Source: Owenia fusiformis
Lineage: Eukaryota; Annelida; Polychaeta; Sabellida; Oweniidae
Reading direction: 5' to 3'
Assembly: GCA_903813345.2 (NCBI GenBank)
Contig: CAIIXF020000011.1
Span: 1,824,571-1,884,570, forward strand
Length of the DNA: 60,000 bases
A program made the position numbers and the translations under genes. This document shows, piece after piece, positions 8,287 to 22,069 of this stretch; the first letter of the stretch is position 1; each line of letters opens with the position of its first letter. Below the pieces are notes generated by a model, which was given only the letters and a program-made list of their open reading frames with translations, was not told the DNA's origin and searched no databases.

Positions 8287-10735
8287 CTGAACAAAATGAT
8301 CGTATTTTCTTCGCTTGCAAACAACAATAAAAATCATCCAATGAGTTTTCTATGATAATCTGCGTTCAATAAAGATGTAATTTGTAAATGTCCATCGTCA
8401 AAATACATGAAGTATGGAAAGCAATATAACGAAGAGTTGAAGGTCAACTGTCAAGGTCATCGTTAAGTTGAAAAGTGCGTCATAAAACATAAGCTGTTTG
8501 TGTTTTTGTATTTAATCAGCTACGAATAGACTACCAATAAACCCTGCCATATTTTGGTAAATCAAATGAACTGGGACATATTAGCGAAATTGATGGCGTC
8601 AAGGAGTAGCATTGTGAGCGATCATATTGATCATATTTTGTGCACTGGTTCGAACGATTGCGCCTACAACCGATGATACATCGAATCTAGCCAATACATA
8701 TTGATATCTGCAGTATGGCAGAAGGCAGGTTTTACCGCTAAGGGCTATTTTCACATTCCCATATCCAGTAGACTACTGTAGTGTTCAAGCTAAGTATTCA
8801 ACTTCTTAGGTTCACAGTGTTCTTTGGAAGTGAACAGTTTCCGAATGTGTTTACGGTCGAGGAGTTACCCATAGACTAAAGGATGATGAAAATATTTTTT
8901 AAATTAAATAAAGAGGGCAGGTCGATCAATCTGTATTTATTGAAAGATTAATTGGATTCTACCGTTGCTGCCATCTTTATTTGATTATGCAAGTCACGAG
9001 GGCAAAGGATTTGATATGGAATTTATCCTCTAACAATATGGTAAATTCAAATAGACAGTTATGTATCTTTAGTTTGAAAGGGGAATACCATATTATTACC
9101 TATAGGATAAAACCCATATTGAAACCTCTACAGCTATTGCTTTTTATTCAATCCATATTTTTAAATTCTTAATAAAATGTGCTTCAGGTGCTATTTCTGA
9201 ATCTAATGGTCTTTGTGCAAATGGAAGTATGGGACAAAAACACAACAAAAACATATGGGGCCATATTGAAAACATATGGGACAAAATGTTAATTTCTATA
9301 ATGAGTATATTTTATTTTTTTATATATCCACTATTACTTCAATTTGATTACTTATAAGTTCAGTACTTTGAATAAGCACCCGTGGTTCTTAAAATAATAC
9401 GACAGAGTCACAATGGGATCAATAAAAGACAAATTCAGGACTTCCAACCAGGTAATCATAATTTTTAACATTAAGTTCAAAAATATATTTTTTCACAATT
9501 GATCAATCAAAAAGATCGCTCCATCATGTCCATCTATTGACTTTGATGCCATTCTTGCAGTTTCAGGAGAGGATATACATTATTGCCGATTTTTAAAAAC
9601 TTCTTAGGATTTTGTTTTCTGATTGTTACAGAAAGAAATCATAGGAGGCTAGCCAATGGACTTTTAGTTTTCTAGGGTCACCAAAAGGGGCCAGGAAAAT
9701 TTTGGAAAAGTACATAGTCAGTGGTCAGCAGAAAGATATTGTCTTTCAATCTTTCAAATGTATGCGATAGAGCAAGGAACAGTCTCAAAAACCCTGTAAA
9801 CTAATGGAGCATTGTCAAATCCTGGGATCTGTGCATTAGACTGGTATTTGCAAACCATACTAAACAATTTGTTCACCCTGGTGGATATAAATAATACTCT
9901 GATATTTGGAAGTCTGAAATGTCTTTTATAATCACCCATGGGACACTGTTTGAGCAATTGTAATAAGTTCAACAAAATTAGTCAACAAAATTGTAATAAA
10001 ACTCAACACTGGACAACAGGACAAACAAAAATACTGATAGATATTGGAGATTCCACTTTGCTCTCGTTGTCATGGGGAGAATGTTGTTTTCAGAAAATTC
10101 ATCAATATATATTTAAATATGAGGGGCAAGATATTACATCATTGGTGTCTCAATATCTGAGAACATACTAGTTGATCAGTCCCTTAATTCCTTCAATATA
10201 TTCATTCAATATACCAAATTCATTCAATATACCAAATTCATTCAATATACTCATCAGAGCATGAACTCATTCGAGCGAGTATGAGATTGCTAGTCAAAAC
10301 AGACAGATGAGAAAGTTCAAAATTTCGAACAGTTTCACCTCCAATCAAACAATAAATATGTCACATGTTATAAAATATTTACCCTTTGAATGATAGAAAA
10401 TATAAAATAATTTCAGTGTCATAACTTACATTTGAATAATTTGAAAATAACTTGAGTATTATTACTAGTATTTATCTAAACTATCGTTCTGAACTGGTTT
10501 AAAATGGGATTTCAAAATCCATTGAAATATCATTATCTACAGTAAATAGTCTATAAAAGTATATACACCCATAAAAGGCAACACGAACATGTAATGATTG
10601 ATTATAGACAAACAGTTGACCAGCCTTGGACATAAAATGGGACTTTTTTCTGGGACATAAATGGGACTTTTGCTTAGATGTATAATGTAATGTATTATGT
10701 AAAACTGACTCGTGTGTGCATTAGACATCATTACC
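8287..10735. other. Intergenic AT-rich DNA, nothing firm
   Basis: No coding region, RNA gene or transposon end could be supported. A small direct repeat of TTCATTCAATATACCAAA occurs three times at about 10199-10252. Confidence 0.4.
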
Positions 10736-10744
10736 TAGTATTCA

Positions 10745-11420
10745 ATTTGACGTCAATACGAACAAGATCAATCTGACATCGTGACTAAGTATCCAATAGT
10801 ATCGAATGACTTAGTGAATATTTTGACTTGGCCAGTATCCTCATTGAAACTCAGACCTAGGGTCCATATTGTCTTTATATGAATGTATCCAATTGACATT
10901 GTTTCAAAATTTACAAGATAACCATGTATCCAAATTGACAACACGATAACCTAAGATCCAATCGACATGATTCAACTTGTATTTAAATTGACTTTATGAT
11001 CCAGTATCTAAATTGACTTGATAGCCATGTATCCAAATTGACTTGATAGTCTCATATTAAGTTGACTTGATGTCCTCTTATCCAAATTGACTTCATGAGC
11101 AAGGATCCAAATTGATTTGATAGCAATGTATTCAAACTGACATACATCATATTCAAATTGACTTGATAGTCTCCTGTCCTATCCAAATTGACTTTATGAC
11201 AGAGTATCCAAAATCAAAATTGACTTTATAACCTTGTATCCAATATAACTGTTTGACAAAGTATCAAAATTGACCTAGTTTGATCCTATTTTTCAGTATT
11301 TGATTTTAAACAAATCGACCGAATGGCCAGTATTCCATTTAATTGCTATCCATGATCAAGTTACCAATTTGATGTCCAACCTAAAAGTTTTATATCCACA
11401 TTGACTGGAAACTTGTCTAA
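10745..11420. repeat. Degenerate minisatellite, TATCCAAATTGACTTGATAG units
   Basis: About 18-20 irregular units of 30-40 bp share the core (T)ATCCAAATTGACTT(GA)TAG. The repeats are old, with variable spacing. No protein coding is implied. Confidence 0.65.
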
Positions 11421-11474
11421 TGCACACACACCAGTGTCATTGTCAGCAGCTTCAAAGCAGCAGCAGTTCAGAAT

Positions 11475-11605
11475 GTGTACACTTACACTTAATTGTGTGT
11501 ACACTTAATGATGTGTACACTTATTTTGTGTTCACTTATAAGTATACCTGAGGTGTACACTTGAAGGCATCTAAACCTTTGATGTTTACACTTACACTCA
11601 AGGAA
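11475..11605. repeat. Short tandem repeat, GTGTACACTTA units
   Basis: GTGTACACTTA or close variants occur about seven times at irregular spacing. The unit includes the palindrome TGTACA. Confidence 0.6.
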
Positions 11606-11659
11606 GGATATTCCAGATAAAGAACAGAATATTCAAGAATAAAATAACTTCAGATTAAA

Positions 11660-11815
11660 AAGGGAATTGAGACCTTTTTTAATAGCCTAGGATAGACCTT
11701 TATAACAGCCTTGGACAGACCTTTTAAACAGCCTTCAATAGACCTTATAACAGCCTTGAATAGACCTTTGGAACAGCCTAGGATCCTAAAACCCTAGTAT
11801 AGACCTTTGTAACGT
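11660..11815. repeat. Tandem repeat, ATAGACCTTT..AACAGCCTT units
   Basis: About five to six units of 27-33 bp, with the alternating cores AACAGCCTTG and ATAGACCTTT. No other feature overlaps. Confidence 0.6.
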
Positions 11816-12119
11816 ATGGTTCAACTAATACAAACTGACAAGTGTAAACTTTGGCTAAATATTTTTCACCATGAGGTAGTCTAAGAAGACACTGACCACA
11901 AATTTAGATCAAGCAAGCACGATGATTACCTGGCAAGCGTATTAGAATAAAGCAAACATTAAAGCATTATTTACATGGATAGCGATACTCGCAGCCCAGT
12001 CTTAATTAATCAGTACCACATATGGGATTATGATTATTGGATTATGAGTTGAACTGAGCCTTAGTTCTTCATACATCCCTGATATCACTATGGTAACAAT
12101 GTTGGTTACCACACCAAAC

Positions 12120-15100
12120 ATTGCCATGGCAACAGAACACAACACATGCATTTCACGGATACATATATTGAGCAATGCGATTTTTTATAAAATGTACAGC
12201 AGGAGAAGACGTAACAAGGATGTATTTGGGGGTCGTCTCAATTGGTTCGCATCAACTTCTTCATCAACATCTACAAACAATTGAATCCAATAGTTCATTG
12301 TAATTGAGCACTTAAATGCAAACTTCTTGTTGAAAGGTTACTTTATTGTTTAAAATTAGTTTTTTTATTGACAAGATTCCCATAAATATAATATTGAAAA
12401 AAGTTTATTTTTGCCTTAAAAAGGTTCCCAAAATCATGTTTACATTACTTTTTTTCATTTCAGCCCACTCCCCAGCCTGAATAAAAGATATTGTGTGTAG
12501 AATTGAAAGAACCATAAAAGACGACACCTTGTAAATTAGGCTCAGTTCTATTAATTATGTAATTGTTAAAAGAATCTAGTACGAATCGAATCACTGATCA
12601 CGGGGTTAGTAAAAAGATTCAAGACACATCTCAGCTACATATACCATTTATTGTGTCAACGTTATGGAAAAATACAAAAACTGCAATGTAATGTTATTTA
12701 TCTTATTGCTTGTCAACACATAAACAATGCTACGTGGTTGGGTCAACGAGGTACTGGCCGGCACCCTGTGAATGGTAGTACCATGAGAATGGTGGTACCA
12801 TGGTACCAACCCTGTGGTACCAAAATCAAAGCACCTTATTGGCACCTTTTTCATTGTCATTATTATGCAGCAGAACAACATTTAACAACTCCAAACTATC
12901 ATATTTACAGAAATAATCTCAACTCTCCAACGTTCAATTCTTGTAAAAAACAGAAAAATGCTGATATTATTGGAAGCAATGTTATAAATCTCAACTTAAC
13001 AAATTTTTAAAATACTAAAAATAGCAATTCAAGCATAAGCCTCGTTGACCCAGATGAAATGTTAATATTGGCTATTTTACTATTATATAAGACCAGCCCT
13101 TCAGATCTACAGTTATTGTATGTATATAATATATATTAGTACAAAACTTGCAATTAATTTTATTTGAGATTCTGTGTAAAAAACAAACCCCCATCCGATG
13201 TTACGAGAACTACATATAGAAGTTAGTGGGGGGTATTATGCTTGTTTACGTGCCTGAAAAGGCGAAGATTTTGGACGATTAAATGTTGGTGGGTAAGTAG
13301 ATAATTACCAAAATATTGCCAAGTACAAAAATAATGCAGCGCCACTCTCTATACAGAGTGGTTTCTCCACCAGATGTCTCTGTCTACTTGTTGCCACAAC
13401 AGCACAATTACCATAGCAACAACATAAATGCATCATACAGAACTGGCATCATTTATATGCAAAATCTCAGTGTATTTGTTTTTGGTTTACTAATTTAATA
13501 GCTATGGGAATGGTGGTTGCTATGGAAATGGATGTTGCTATGGCAACAGTAGCTAGGTGGATACATGCTGTTATTGTCTTATTACAAGAATTAAGGCACT
13601 CTGTTATTATTGTGGAACAACACTCAACACCATCATAGTTCTACTGTACATATTATCTACAATATTTTGGGGAATTACCAAATCACAACAACTCTTTAAC
13701 AACGCAAAAAAAGCTATCACTCATAATTTTGATATGTTCAGAGTTATCACAAGATCAGCACCTAAATATGTTGTTCATTGTCAGGATTATGTTAAAGTTG
13801 TTGTTGTTACCATGGTAACCCCATGCAGCAGTGATTACTGGGCAGTGTTAGTGCCTAGATACCTATATAATAGCATCGATCTTCAGACCACTTATATTGA
13901 AAATGACATCAAATATATAACATGTAATCTCATTATTATTCTTTAAAGGAATGACCCATCCTAAAATTTCCTGTGATATGGCAAATAGTCAAAGTTTCAT
14001 TCCACAGTTGGTTCGATATTATCAGACAATGGATTATTTTAACCATATCACATCTAAAAATAAAAGGATAAAATATTCCTTTAACAGTCAAATGCATTCA
14101 GTCCAATCAAAGTAATCATGGCTACAACTTTAAGAGGTACAATAGGTTTCTATAGCAACAAAAGTGGTTTCTATGACAACCTGTTTTGTGTACGTGGTCT
14201 GAAGATGGATAGCTGTTAAATTGAAGGGCATGTGCAACCTTGCTAAAAATACATATATAATACTGCCTTGTTTCAGACTTTATACTAATGCTACTATACT
14301 ATTCTAAATAGATGTCTGTACAGAGCTTCTCGGAGGAAGACTTCCTAATCAACTGGTAATATTCAAATAATATCAAATGGTGATTCCAATATCAAATGGT
14401 AATTCCAATATCAACTGGTAATTTCATACATGATTGTGAATTATGACCATATATGGTTCTAAATGAATGCATAGATACAAGTTGCATACAATTTTATAAG
14501 TTGAACAAACTACTTTGTACAATAAATCTCTGTAGCGTATCGTCAGTTAAACAGAACACATGTTCTTAAATGTACATATTCTCTAGCAACGCTCAACACA
14601 TAACCATTTTTAATAAAGTATATATAAACATGTAACAATTCTGTAAAATCATCAAAAAAATTCAAATTCAAAAATACCAGCACATAGTGATAATAAAAAT
14701 AATAGTACGAGTATAAACAAAATTGAATGCTTATTAAACAATATAAAAATCAAGGTTTGAAGTATTGATAGAGAATATGCCCATATTGGCAAATAATTTC
14801 CCGATACAATTCTATATATAAAGCCACTTGCCTCTCAATATTTAATAACCCCTCCCCTCCTTCCCCCCCCTCTCATCCCCCCCCCCCTCCCATAATGCTA
14901 GAGTGGTTTACAATGAAAATGTCAACTATAAACAACTAAGTCGCTTTGCCGCAGGATATAGGACTATAATACATAATGTACAATGGCGGAAAACTACCCC
15001 GCCAAATGGTGTATAAAAGTTTACCGAGAATATATTTCATATTCCCGTGCTAGGACATTCCGTTTATTGAGGCTACCCCCCACGAAAAATATCCCACAAT

Positions 15101-16777
15101 GAGATTCTGATGTATTCCGAGAAAGAACACAGAAAATTGGTTGCCTAGGCAACAACATGAAAACATTAATAATTTGCATAAAAATAATAAGTAGTTTTGA
15201 TCTCTCGAACCAACTCCATCTCACTAGGGTCATTATAAGGGGGATTATGAAATAAATAAATGACGGACAATTTTCACAACATTAAAACTGTTGGGAGAAA
15301 ACATATAAATATTGGGGAGTTGTTTTTTGAAAACATCTAAACTCACAAAATAAGTGAAGCTGAAGTTAATGCATTTAGAAATTCATGTCATAAGAAAGAG
15401 AAATATCAAGCGTATTAATATGATATTTGAAGACGTACAAGCATCCATAATAGATATTCACCACTTGTGTTACCGTGGTTACATGGACTCCCCGGGGCCT
15501 GGGCCTGAGTGGAGACCCCTTGCGGTGGTAATTGAAACAATAATTATTACATTGGTGCAGATAGCGCCCTCTATTGAAAGATTTGAGAAGCAAGTTGGAT
15601 TACGATTTTTACAGATGAAAAAGCATCAATCACTCTTGCCAACCAAGTATACAAAAAGTATTATAAGCTATTATATACTAAAAAGGGTTTATACCATGGT
15701 ACATTAATTCATACAAATATGTGCAGGTTGGTTGCAGAGTTTTGGTTGACATATATTAAACAACTTAACCATTAAAAATAAAAAATGCAAAAGTGCACAA
15801 AAAATCGTTAAACTTCATACATCAGCAGTTATTGATGGGACTCCCTGGATTAATAAATAATGTGCTCATGTACAATATTTTTTCTTATCAGTTATTAATC
15901 CAAGAGTCTTATATTAATGATACACCTTATCGCTATAGATACAGTATACAACATACCATTACCAATGGCTGAAGTTAATTTCTATTAGTGGTAACCGTGG
16001 TAACCATGATACAACACAATTGTTTAATTGATTCTACAGTTAGTAAAGTGTAACAACAACATTCTTTTATATCTCTAGCCAGCCCAAAATTTCCCAAAAG
16101 ACACATACAGTTTTAGGCAACACAGAAAGACCGGAGATCAAATATAAGGCCCTACATGATCGAGGCTACAAAGCCTTTGGACTACATAATCAAGGCAAGG
16201 AAGCTGCCTTGTGCAGAAGTGTTAACAGGCAAAGGCTATCTTTTATTTAACCACAATCGAGTATAAAGGCAAGCATGAAAATATAAATTGCAAAGATATT
16301 CTATTGTGATCCGCAAAGATTGAAAAACCATTCTTAACTACATATACAGTTGCATGTCCCAATATACTGTTAAGTTCAATCACTAATTCAACTAAGAATT
16401 GTGGGTGGCTACGAAAGAATGCTGTTAACACTAAACGTTTGCAGATTTCTTAGACCAACTCACATGCTCGTTCAATTTCTGATTTCCACGAATAGTTTCG
16501 TATTTCAATTAATTTTTGATTCTGAGAATAGTTTCGTATTTCATTTAATTTCAGATTCCATCAATTATTTCTGGATTTTTATTCATTGTCAAATTCCATG
16601 ATATGTTTCGTATTCAATTCAGAGCGTTTGATTGGTCTAAGAAGCTGCGGCCATGCTGCTTGTGTATACATACACCATGGCCCAGTGAATTGCTCCTAGA
16701 TTATCTGGGGTAGTGAAAGTCCTTAAATACTACAGATGTGAATCGCAAGGATCATTTTAGGTCGTAACCATGGCAAC
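12120..16777. promoter_or_regulatory. Cluster of RFX/X-box-like palindromes
   Basis: Five sites match or nearly match the RFX consensus GTNRCC-(N0-3)-RGYAAC: ATTGCCATGGCAAC at 12120-12133, GTTGCTATGGCAAC at 13534-13547, GTTACCATGGTAAC at 13806-13819, GTTGCCTAGGCAAC at 15140-15153 (a perfect palindrome) and GTAACCATGGCAAC at 16764-16777. Half-site relatives occur between them, for example GGTAACCGTGGTAACC near 15990. Further single sites are at 24941-24953, 32617-32629 and 42162-42175. The sites may be RFX enhancer elements (RFX factors drive ciliary and other genes), or remnants of a repeat family. Nothing in the sequence tells which gene they would serve. Confidence 0.45.
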
Positions 16778-19380
16778 TGCTTGTCCAATTGTAATACTGA
16801 GACCCGGGCGGGTGTGGGGTTGACGTGGCGACCTTAGTTACGTGGAGTTGGCACGGTAACCACGACAGAGAGGAGTTAGTGGCCGGCTAATGTTGTTAAA
16901 CGTGAAAAAACAAAAAGAAAGAAGATCGTTAGTTTTCAATGGTAATGTTGAAATGCATTCGCTTTTGGACAGTAAATTATGTGGTACTATGACGTTACTC
17001 ACAACAGGACGTTAAAAGTATGTGCATTGCCTGATATTAACATGCGGTTTAAATCGGGCAGATTCTACCATGCTTTAAGAACATTATCAAAGCTGAAGAT
17101 TGGATTAAATGTTTTAAGAAAGATATGTTATGTTACGCCTATGTACGTATTAATCAACCATAGGTTTTATCATAGATGGATTACCAACTGAAATGCACAA
17201 CTTTGAACGCCAATGTTAGTAAAGTCAGAGTCTCTTATTAGTTATACGACGAATCAGTTTATATTAGTTATACGAGGACCGAGCAAGATATTCTGATAAA
17301 AAATACTCTCATTTGTTCCTGAATTTTTATCAGAATATCTCGATCGCCCCTTGTACAGCAACTATTCATATATGATGAGCAAAGAAAAAGAACTAATGAA
17401 AAAAAATTAAAAATGGAATATATATATAATAGCTCAAAATATTTGATTTTTTACTATGATTTTTTTATTTTTCCAAGTGCATAACTTTTTGTATATACAT
17501 ATAACATATCTGTTTTTAACATTTCGACTAAAACCTAGCCTTATTTGGGCGTATCACCCTGATATATGTAAAACTCAGATTCTTTATCTAATAATAATGC
17601 ACTTCTTTATAATAATGCACTGCTTCAAAATAATGCACTGCTTTTAAGTAATGCACATGTAATATCCATATTATATACAAAACATGGCCAGTTGGCTTTC
17701 TTACAATTCCTTTACTTTGATATCATAGCAAAATATACAGAAAATTTGTCATGTAAAGATCTCAAAACTTTGAACATCTCTGAGCAAATATTTTTCATAT
17801 TTTCAAAAACTCTATACTATACAGTACAATATTTCACTGGATATATATAAAATAGCAATGTAGTAAAAATATATAAGTCAATCGTCATAAAATATGCATA
17901 CATAACTGTATATATATATTATGCATATGTAATGAATGTCCTTTATGTGTTTCACTGTCGTGCATATGCTCTTTACTTAATTAAATCATTCCAAATATAA
18001 AAATGAAGAATCGAAAAGTCCTTTGGTGTATTACGGCATCTGCCTTTCTGATATTATGCTCCGATAAAAATTTGAGTATAAAAACTATTAGGAGCATTGC
18101 TTCATGATTATATGCACATTGTAGTATATTTTCGGGAAATAACACTAAAACATATCCCGATTTCAAAAAGTCAAGAATAACGTCTTTTTCAAATATAATT
18201 TTTATCCGATCCTGTAAATTCATTATCTAAGATGCTGCAATAATTTGATTTACAGAAATTTATAATTTGTGTAATGTAACAAGACACCCCATAAGGAGAC
18301 CCCCGTGCCCTACCACCACCAAATGTGACCAGACAACATCACTATGTACACGTCATAACAATTCTTGTTATATAGTCTATAAATTTTCCCGGATTCTAAA
18401 CTATTATTGCTCTGGGAATATAACACCAGCTGCATCAAATTTTCCATCCGTGACCTCGTTTTGACTAGTTATTTGGAGGAAGGTCAAGGTCGCGAAACTG
18501 GATAACGATTTATTGCAACATCTTAAGTTAGAGACATTAGAATTATAAAAGGGAGAGATTTGAACATAATGACCCTTTATAATGCTTGTGCCTACATACA
18601 TATGAAAAAGAAATATGCCGTAAGATATGAACAAAGGGAAACACGTCCTGGCGATTTCTTACGCTTAAAAACACTGAAATCTCACCAGAAAAATTTCTCT
18701 TCAGTTCAAAAACTTTCAGCAATTTATTAATACATATAATACAACATAGACGTTCGGTCACAAATATACATCAAACAAAAACATCTCGGGTGTCACAAAA
18801 TACAAACTCGTAGTAAGTTTTTTCTTGATGTATAACTGCGACGGTACGTCCAGTCCAAAATACAGTTCAACTAACCTGCTTAAACAGATCATAATGTAAC
18901 CCGTGCATAGGGGTTGTGACGTACTTGGGCCAGTTCCCGTCTTACTTTAGGCATAGCACCTAGAACATATCCCAACATGTTAGAAACAAGCCGTTAATGA
19001 AGAGTTTTATGGAACAAAATGAACAGATAAAGCTAACGTCACCAATGTATACCATCTCAACTATGGGTGTGAACTCGTTTTTCTGAGTAAGAAATCATTC
19101 CTTTCTGAAAGGAGACCAATTTATATCACAAACTTTCATCGTAAAATTGATTTTTGATTCAGACAAACCTGATTTTTTACAAATGAGAAAGTACTACCAG
19201 GGTACGATATAAAATAGTTGTGAAAGTATACAATGTTAGACACCTCCAAAGAATCATAAATCTTAAGATAGAAGAGTTTGGAGTTGGTCATAACTTATTC
19301 CTTCAAACAAATCTATTCAAATTAATTGAGAAGTTATGACAAACCCCAATGTATTGCATTATTAAAGGGGATGACCAGGA
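12300..19380. other. Intergenic region, no gene supported
   Basis: Apart from the X-box-like sites and the hairpin at 17286-17340, I see AT-rich sequence, a C-rich tract near 14856-14890, and short open frames without recognisable domains. The reverse strand was searched by eye for a distal exon of the STAR gene encoding the HPYQR nuclear tail, without success. Confidence 0.4.
17286..17340. other. Perfect 17-bp stem hairpin
   Basis: AGATATTCTGATAAAAA at 17286-17302 is exactly repeated in reverse complement at 17324-17340, with a 21-bp loop. It could be a tiny foldback remnant or an RNA stem. The function is unknown. Confidence 0.55.
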
Positions 19381-19384
19381 GAGA

Positions 19385-19580
19385 TAGTCATATCACTTTT
19401 AGTGATAGTCGTATCACATTCAGTGATAGTCATATCATTTTTGAGTGACAATCATATCATTTTTGGCAATAGTCATATCACTTTGAGCAGTTCAGTAACA
19501 GTCATATCACTCTGGGAGACAATCATATCACATAAGCAATAGTCATATCACTTTGAGACAACAGTCATATCACACTATTC
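19385..19580. repeat. Minisatellite with AGTCATATCACTTT units
   Basis: About nine units of 20-26 bp share the core ATAGTCATATCACTTTnAGTG. There are variants but no insertions. Confidence 0.7.
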
Positions 19581-19799
19581 AGATGTTCAATCCTCCAGAA
19601 CCTAACTCACTGACATATTAGCAAGCAGAAATAGGTAAAACTTTAAAGGTACAGTATATTAAAACATGCAAAAGAAACATTATTGCGTTATCTTCAAGTT
19701 CTGGAGGCATCTGAAACGAACTAACTGTACAATATACTAGGGCATTATTATGACATCAGAATACATCATATATTATGACATCACAATACAATTCATGTA

Positions 19800-21725
19800 T
19801 TATAATGTCATGAAATCACAGCTTAAGATGAGAAGTTAGTAAGGGAGACCAACCCATGTGCTACATTAGAGGTCACATGATATTCAACGTCCAATTAGAA
19901 TGAGGCAATGTATCATGGGAATGGAGCTCTCCGCTTGAGTTAGTCACTGTATCTGGGTTCCTATTGGATCGCTATATTAATATGTACATTAGTGTTACAA
20001 TGTGCTGTTTGCGCAACCAACCCGCCACAATCCGCTGAAAGAATTGCACGTTTACTCAAAAGAATTCAAGATTCACGAAAGTATGTATCCTAAAATATGG
20101 ATAAAGCATTGCTCACGTTAAAACAACAAAAATTTCAAAACATGGGCAGTCTGGGCGGGTGGTTAGAGTGAGTGACGGTGTCTTTTAAATAAAGCAGCGA
20201 CAGGGGGAAAAGACGCACAGATATCAAGATGGCCATCATCGCTATGGAAACGGCCAGGAGATCTCTGTAGCCTATTGGTTAGATGTAGGGAGTCCTGAAT
20301 GAAGAAACGAGATGGGTTACTATTATTTCACATGTTATGGACAAACTCTGTATAACAGGGAGGCTCAACACTTCTTTCTGTTTTTCTTTCACCTGAGAGT
20401 CAAACAAGGCATTTACATGCAACATGTCACTACCTGCCATTTGTTACAGATGCTGAACACCAGACATCAAGCACCGTCACAAAAATGGAAAGTATAACTT
20501 TCTGCACCACTTTTTGTATTTTGGCAAAAAATGAGCACTAAATTCTTAACAGCCCTGTCATACAGAGTTAAAAAAAGATGCCTAAATGCAAAACCTTGAC
20601 TATACACCATTATATGTGACCACCCTATAATCTTCTCATCTTAACTAGCAAGTCACACCCATAATTCCTGCATTTGTCACATGACCTATATTAACCAATT
20701 AAAGATGAGAATTCCAGTTAGGGGTTCACACTACTGTGAAAAGAAAATTAAACCCATATGTTAGATAATATTTTAATATTATGCATCAGGTACAATTGAT
20801 CTAATTAATTTTGTTTTGAATTTTATGCAGAGTCAAGTTGCTTAGCTCAACTAAAAATGCACTAAAGAATATATATTAAGATATATATTACAGAATATAT
20901 GAAAGCCCACAACCTAATATGCCAATACTATAACAAACTTCTAGTATATCCCTTGTTCCTTCAAAAGCCCACCTTTCAAATACATACAAGTGTTATGTAG
21001 CGTTCTCCACTATTTTCTGAGAATGTAACAAAATGGTGCGTCTGCCAGGAACAAGGGTAATTCTACATGCAAACTTTGTATAAGTAACTGTTAACTCCAT
21101 AATTACATACAATCAATTTACTTGATTTTTTCTCAGTTTTTGAAATGCTTCTTTTTACATGTTTTGATAATGTAACCCTATATTGTTGTATCTCAAATGT
21201 CTCACGGCAGTCATTCTGACTCCATATGACTCATTCCAGCTTTATATGCTGGTTTTTAATGTTAGTCATTTTCTTAAAATCGTTTAGTTGCCTTTTAGCT
21301 ATAACTAGGACTAAAATCTATACATGATGTGTAAAGCATATGCGTGCATGTTCGTGGCAAACGCGTTATTATCACTGCCGCATAAATAGCTGCTTATATA
21401 TATAATGATAAAAGGATCATGTGAGTTGTTTTGGATTAAAATCAGTCGTGTTAAATTTCATATTAATTCACTCTTGGCACTACCGAGACCTCAATTGCAC
21501 TGTTGAATTATGGGATACAAAATGGCTGCAGCGAGACACAACAACATGAATGATATCAGGCCCTGGGTTTATACACAATCAGGCCCTTTCAACCAAGCTC
21601 TGAAACCAAGAATGATGCACAGAGATTCCCAACTTGGTAAAGCAGCCATCGATCGTGCGATTGCGAACCAACTATGAATGTCTATATGTGAGATATATGT
21701 GACGTGACGACGCAGGCCGGCATAT
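19800..21725 (-). other. Probable 3' UTR region of the STAR gene, with ACUAAC sites
   Basis: This region lies directly downstream of the STAR stop codon on the minus strand. In transcript sense it holds ACTAAC at 21261-21266, 19939-19944 and 19835-19840. ACUAAY is the core of the quaking response element bound by this protein family. Further matches lie at 16875-16880, 16928-16933 and 17215-17220. The 3' end of the transcript was not determined. Autoregulation is inference. Confidence 0.35.
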
Positions 21726-22069
21726 CTAGCGAACATAGTGTGCTAAGGACATACCCATAACTTCAGCAGTCTGTTGAATCTGGGCTTGAGCTTGGGCCTG
21801 AGCTTGAGCCGCCTGTGCATAGTCTATAAATTGGCCTGGAGAAGTAGCCAACTGGTATGGGTAATCATATGGGTTGTAGAGTAGACCGGACTCGGCCGGT
21901 GACACCAATGGTGGGGGACCTCCCATGAGCCCCGATGAAGTGGGTATCTGGGGTGTAGGCAGTCGTGGCGATGTGAGCAAGATGGGCGCCCCTGCAGGGT
22001 TGGGGTTTCTTATTGACTGTGGTAGCTGGAGCACTGAAGTTGGCGCCAGAAGACGGGGAGCAGCTTGTT
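21726..22069 (-). CDS. how: Quaking/HOW STAR protein, C-terminal exon
   Basis: The acceptor is CTCTCTTCCAG|AACAAG. The leading two bases complete a codon begun in phase 1 by exon 5A or 5B (C+AA gives Gln). It encodes 113 residues to TAG at 21726-21728. QAAPRLLAP, NPNPAGAPIL and SGLLYNPYDYPYQLA align with the QAAPRIITG, TPTPAGPTIM and GLIYTPYEYPYTLA segments of vertebrate QKI. A (QA)n stretch follows. Near the end, ATGG|GTATGT is a usable donor in the same phase as the vertebrate alternative junction (VLG|). Read-through of it gives the MGMSLAHYVR end, comparable to the short GMAFPTKG end of QKI-6/7. Splicing would lead to another tail, which I could not find. The HPYQR nuclear-localisation tail is not visible. 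Confidence 0.9.

Noticed and set aside
12651-13010. 119-codon + strand frame containing repeats of GGTACCATGGTACC
   Set aside because: No domain was recognised and codon content looks random. The palindromic repeats suggest non-coding sequence.
13557-13946. 129-codon + strand open frame
   Set aside because: Composition is that of translated AT-rich non-coding DNA, with no recognisable domain. It overlaps X-box-like sites.
8287-21700. Possible distal STAR exon encoding an HPYQR nuclear tail
   Set aside because: A visual search of the minus strand for all codon forms of this motif found no convincing match.
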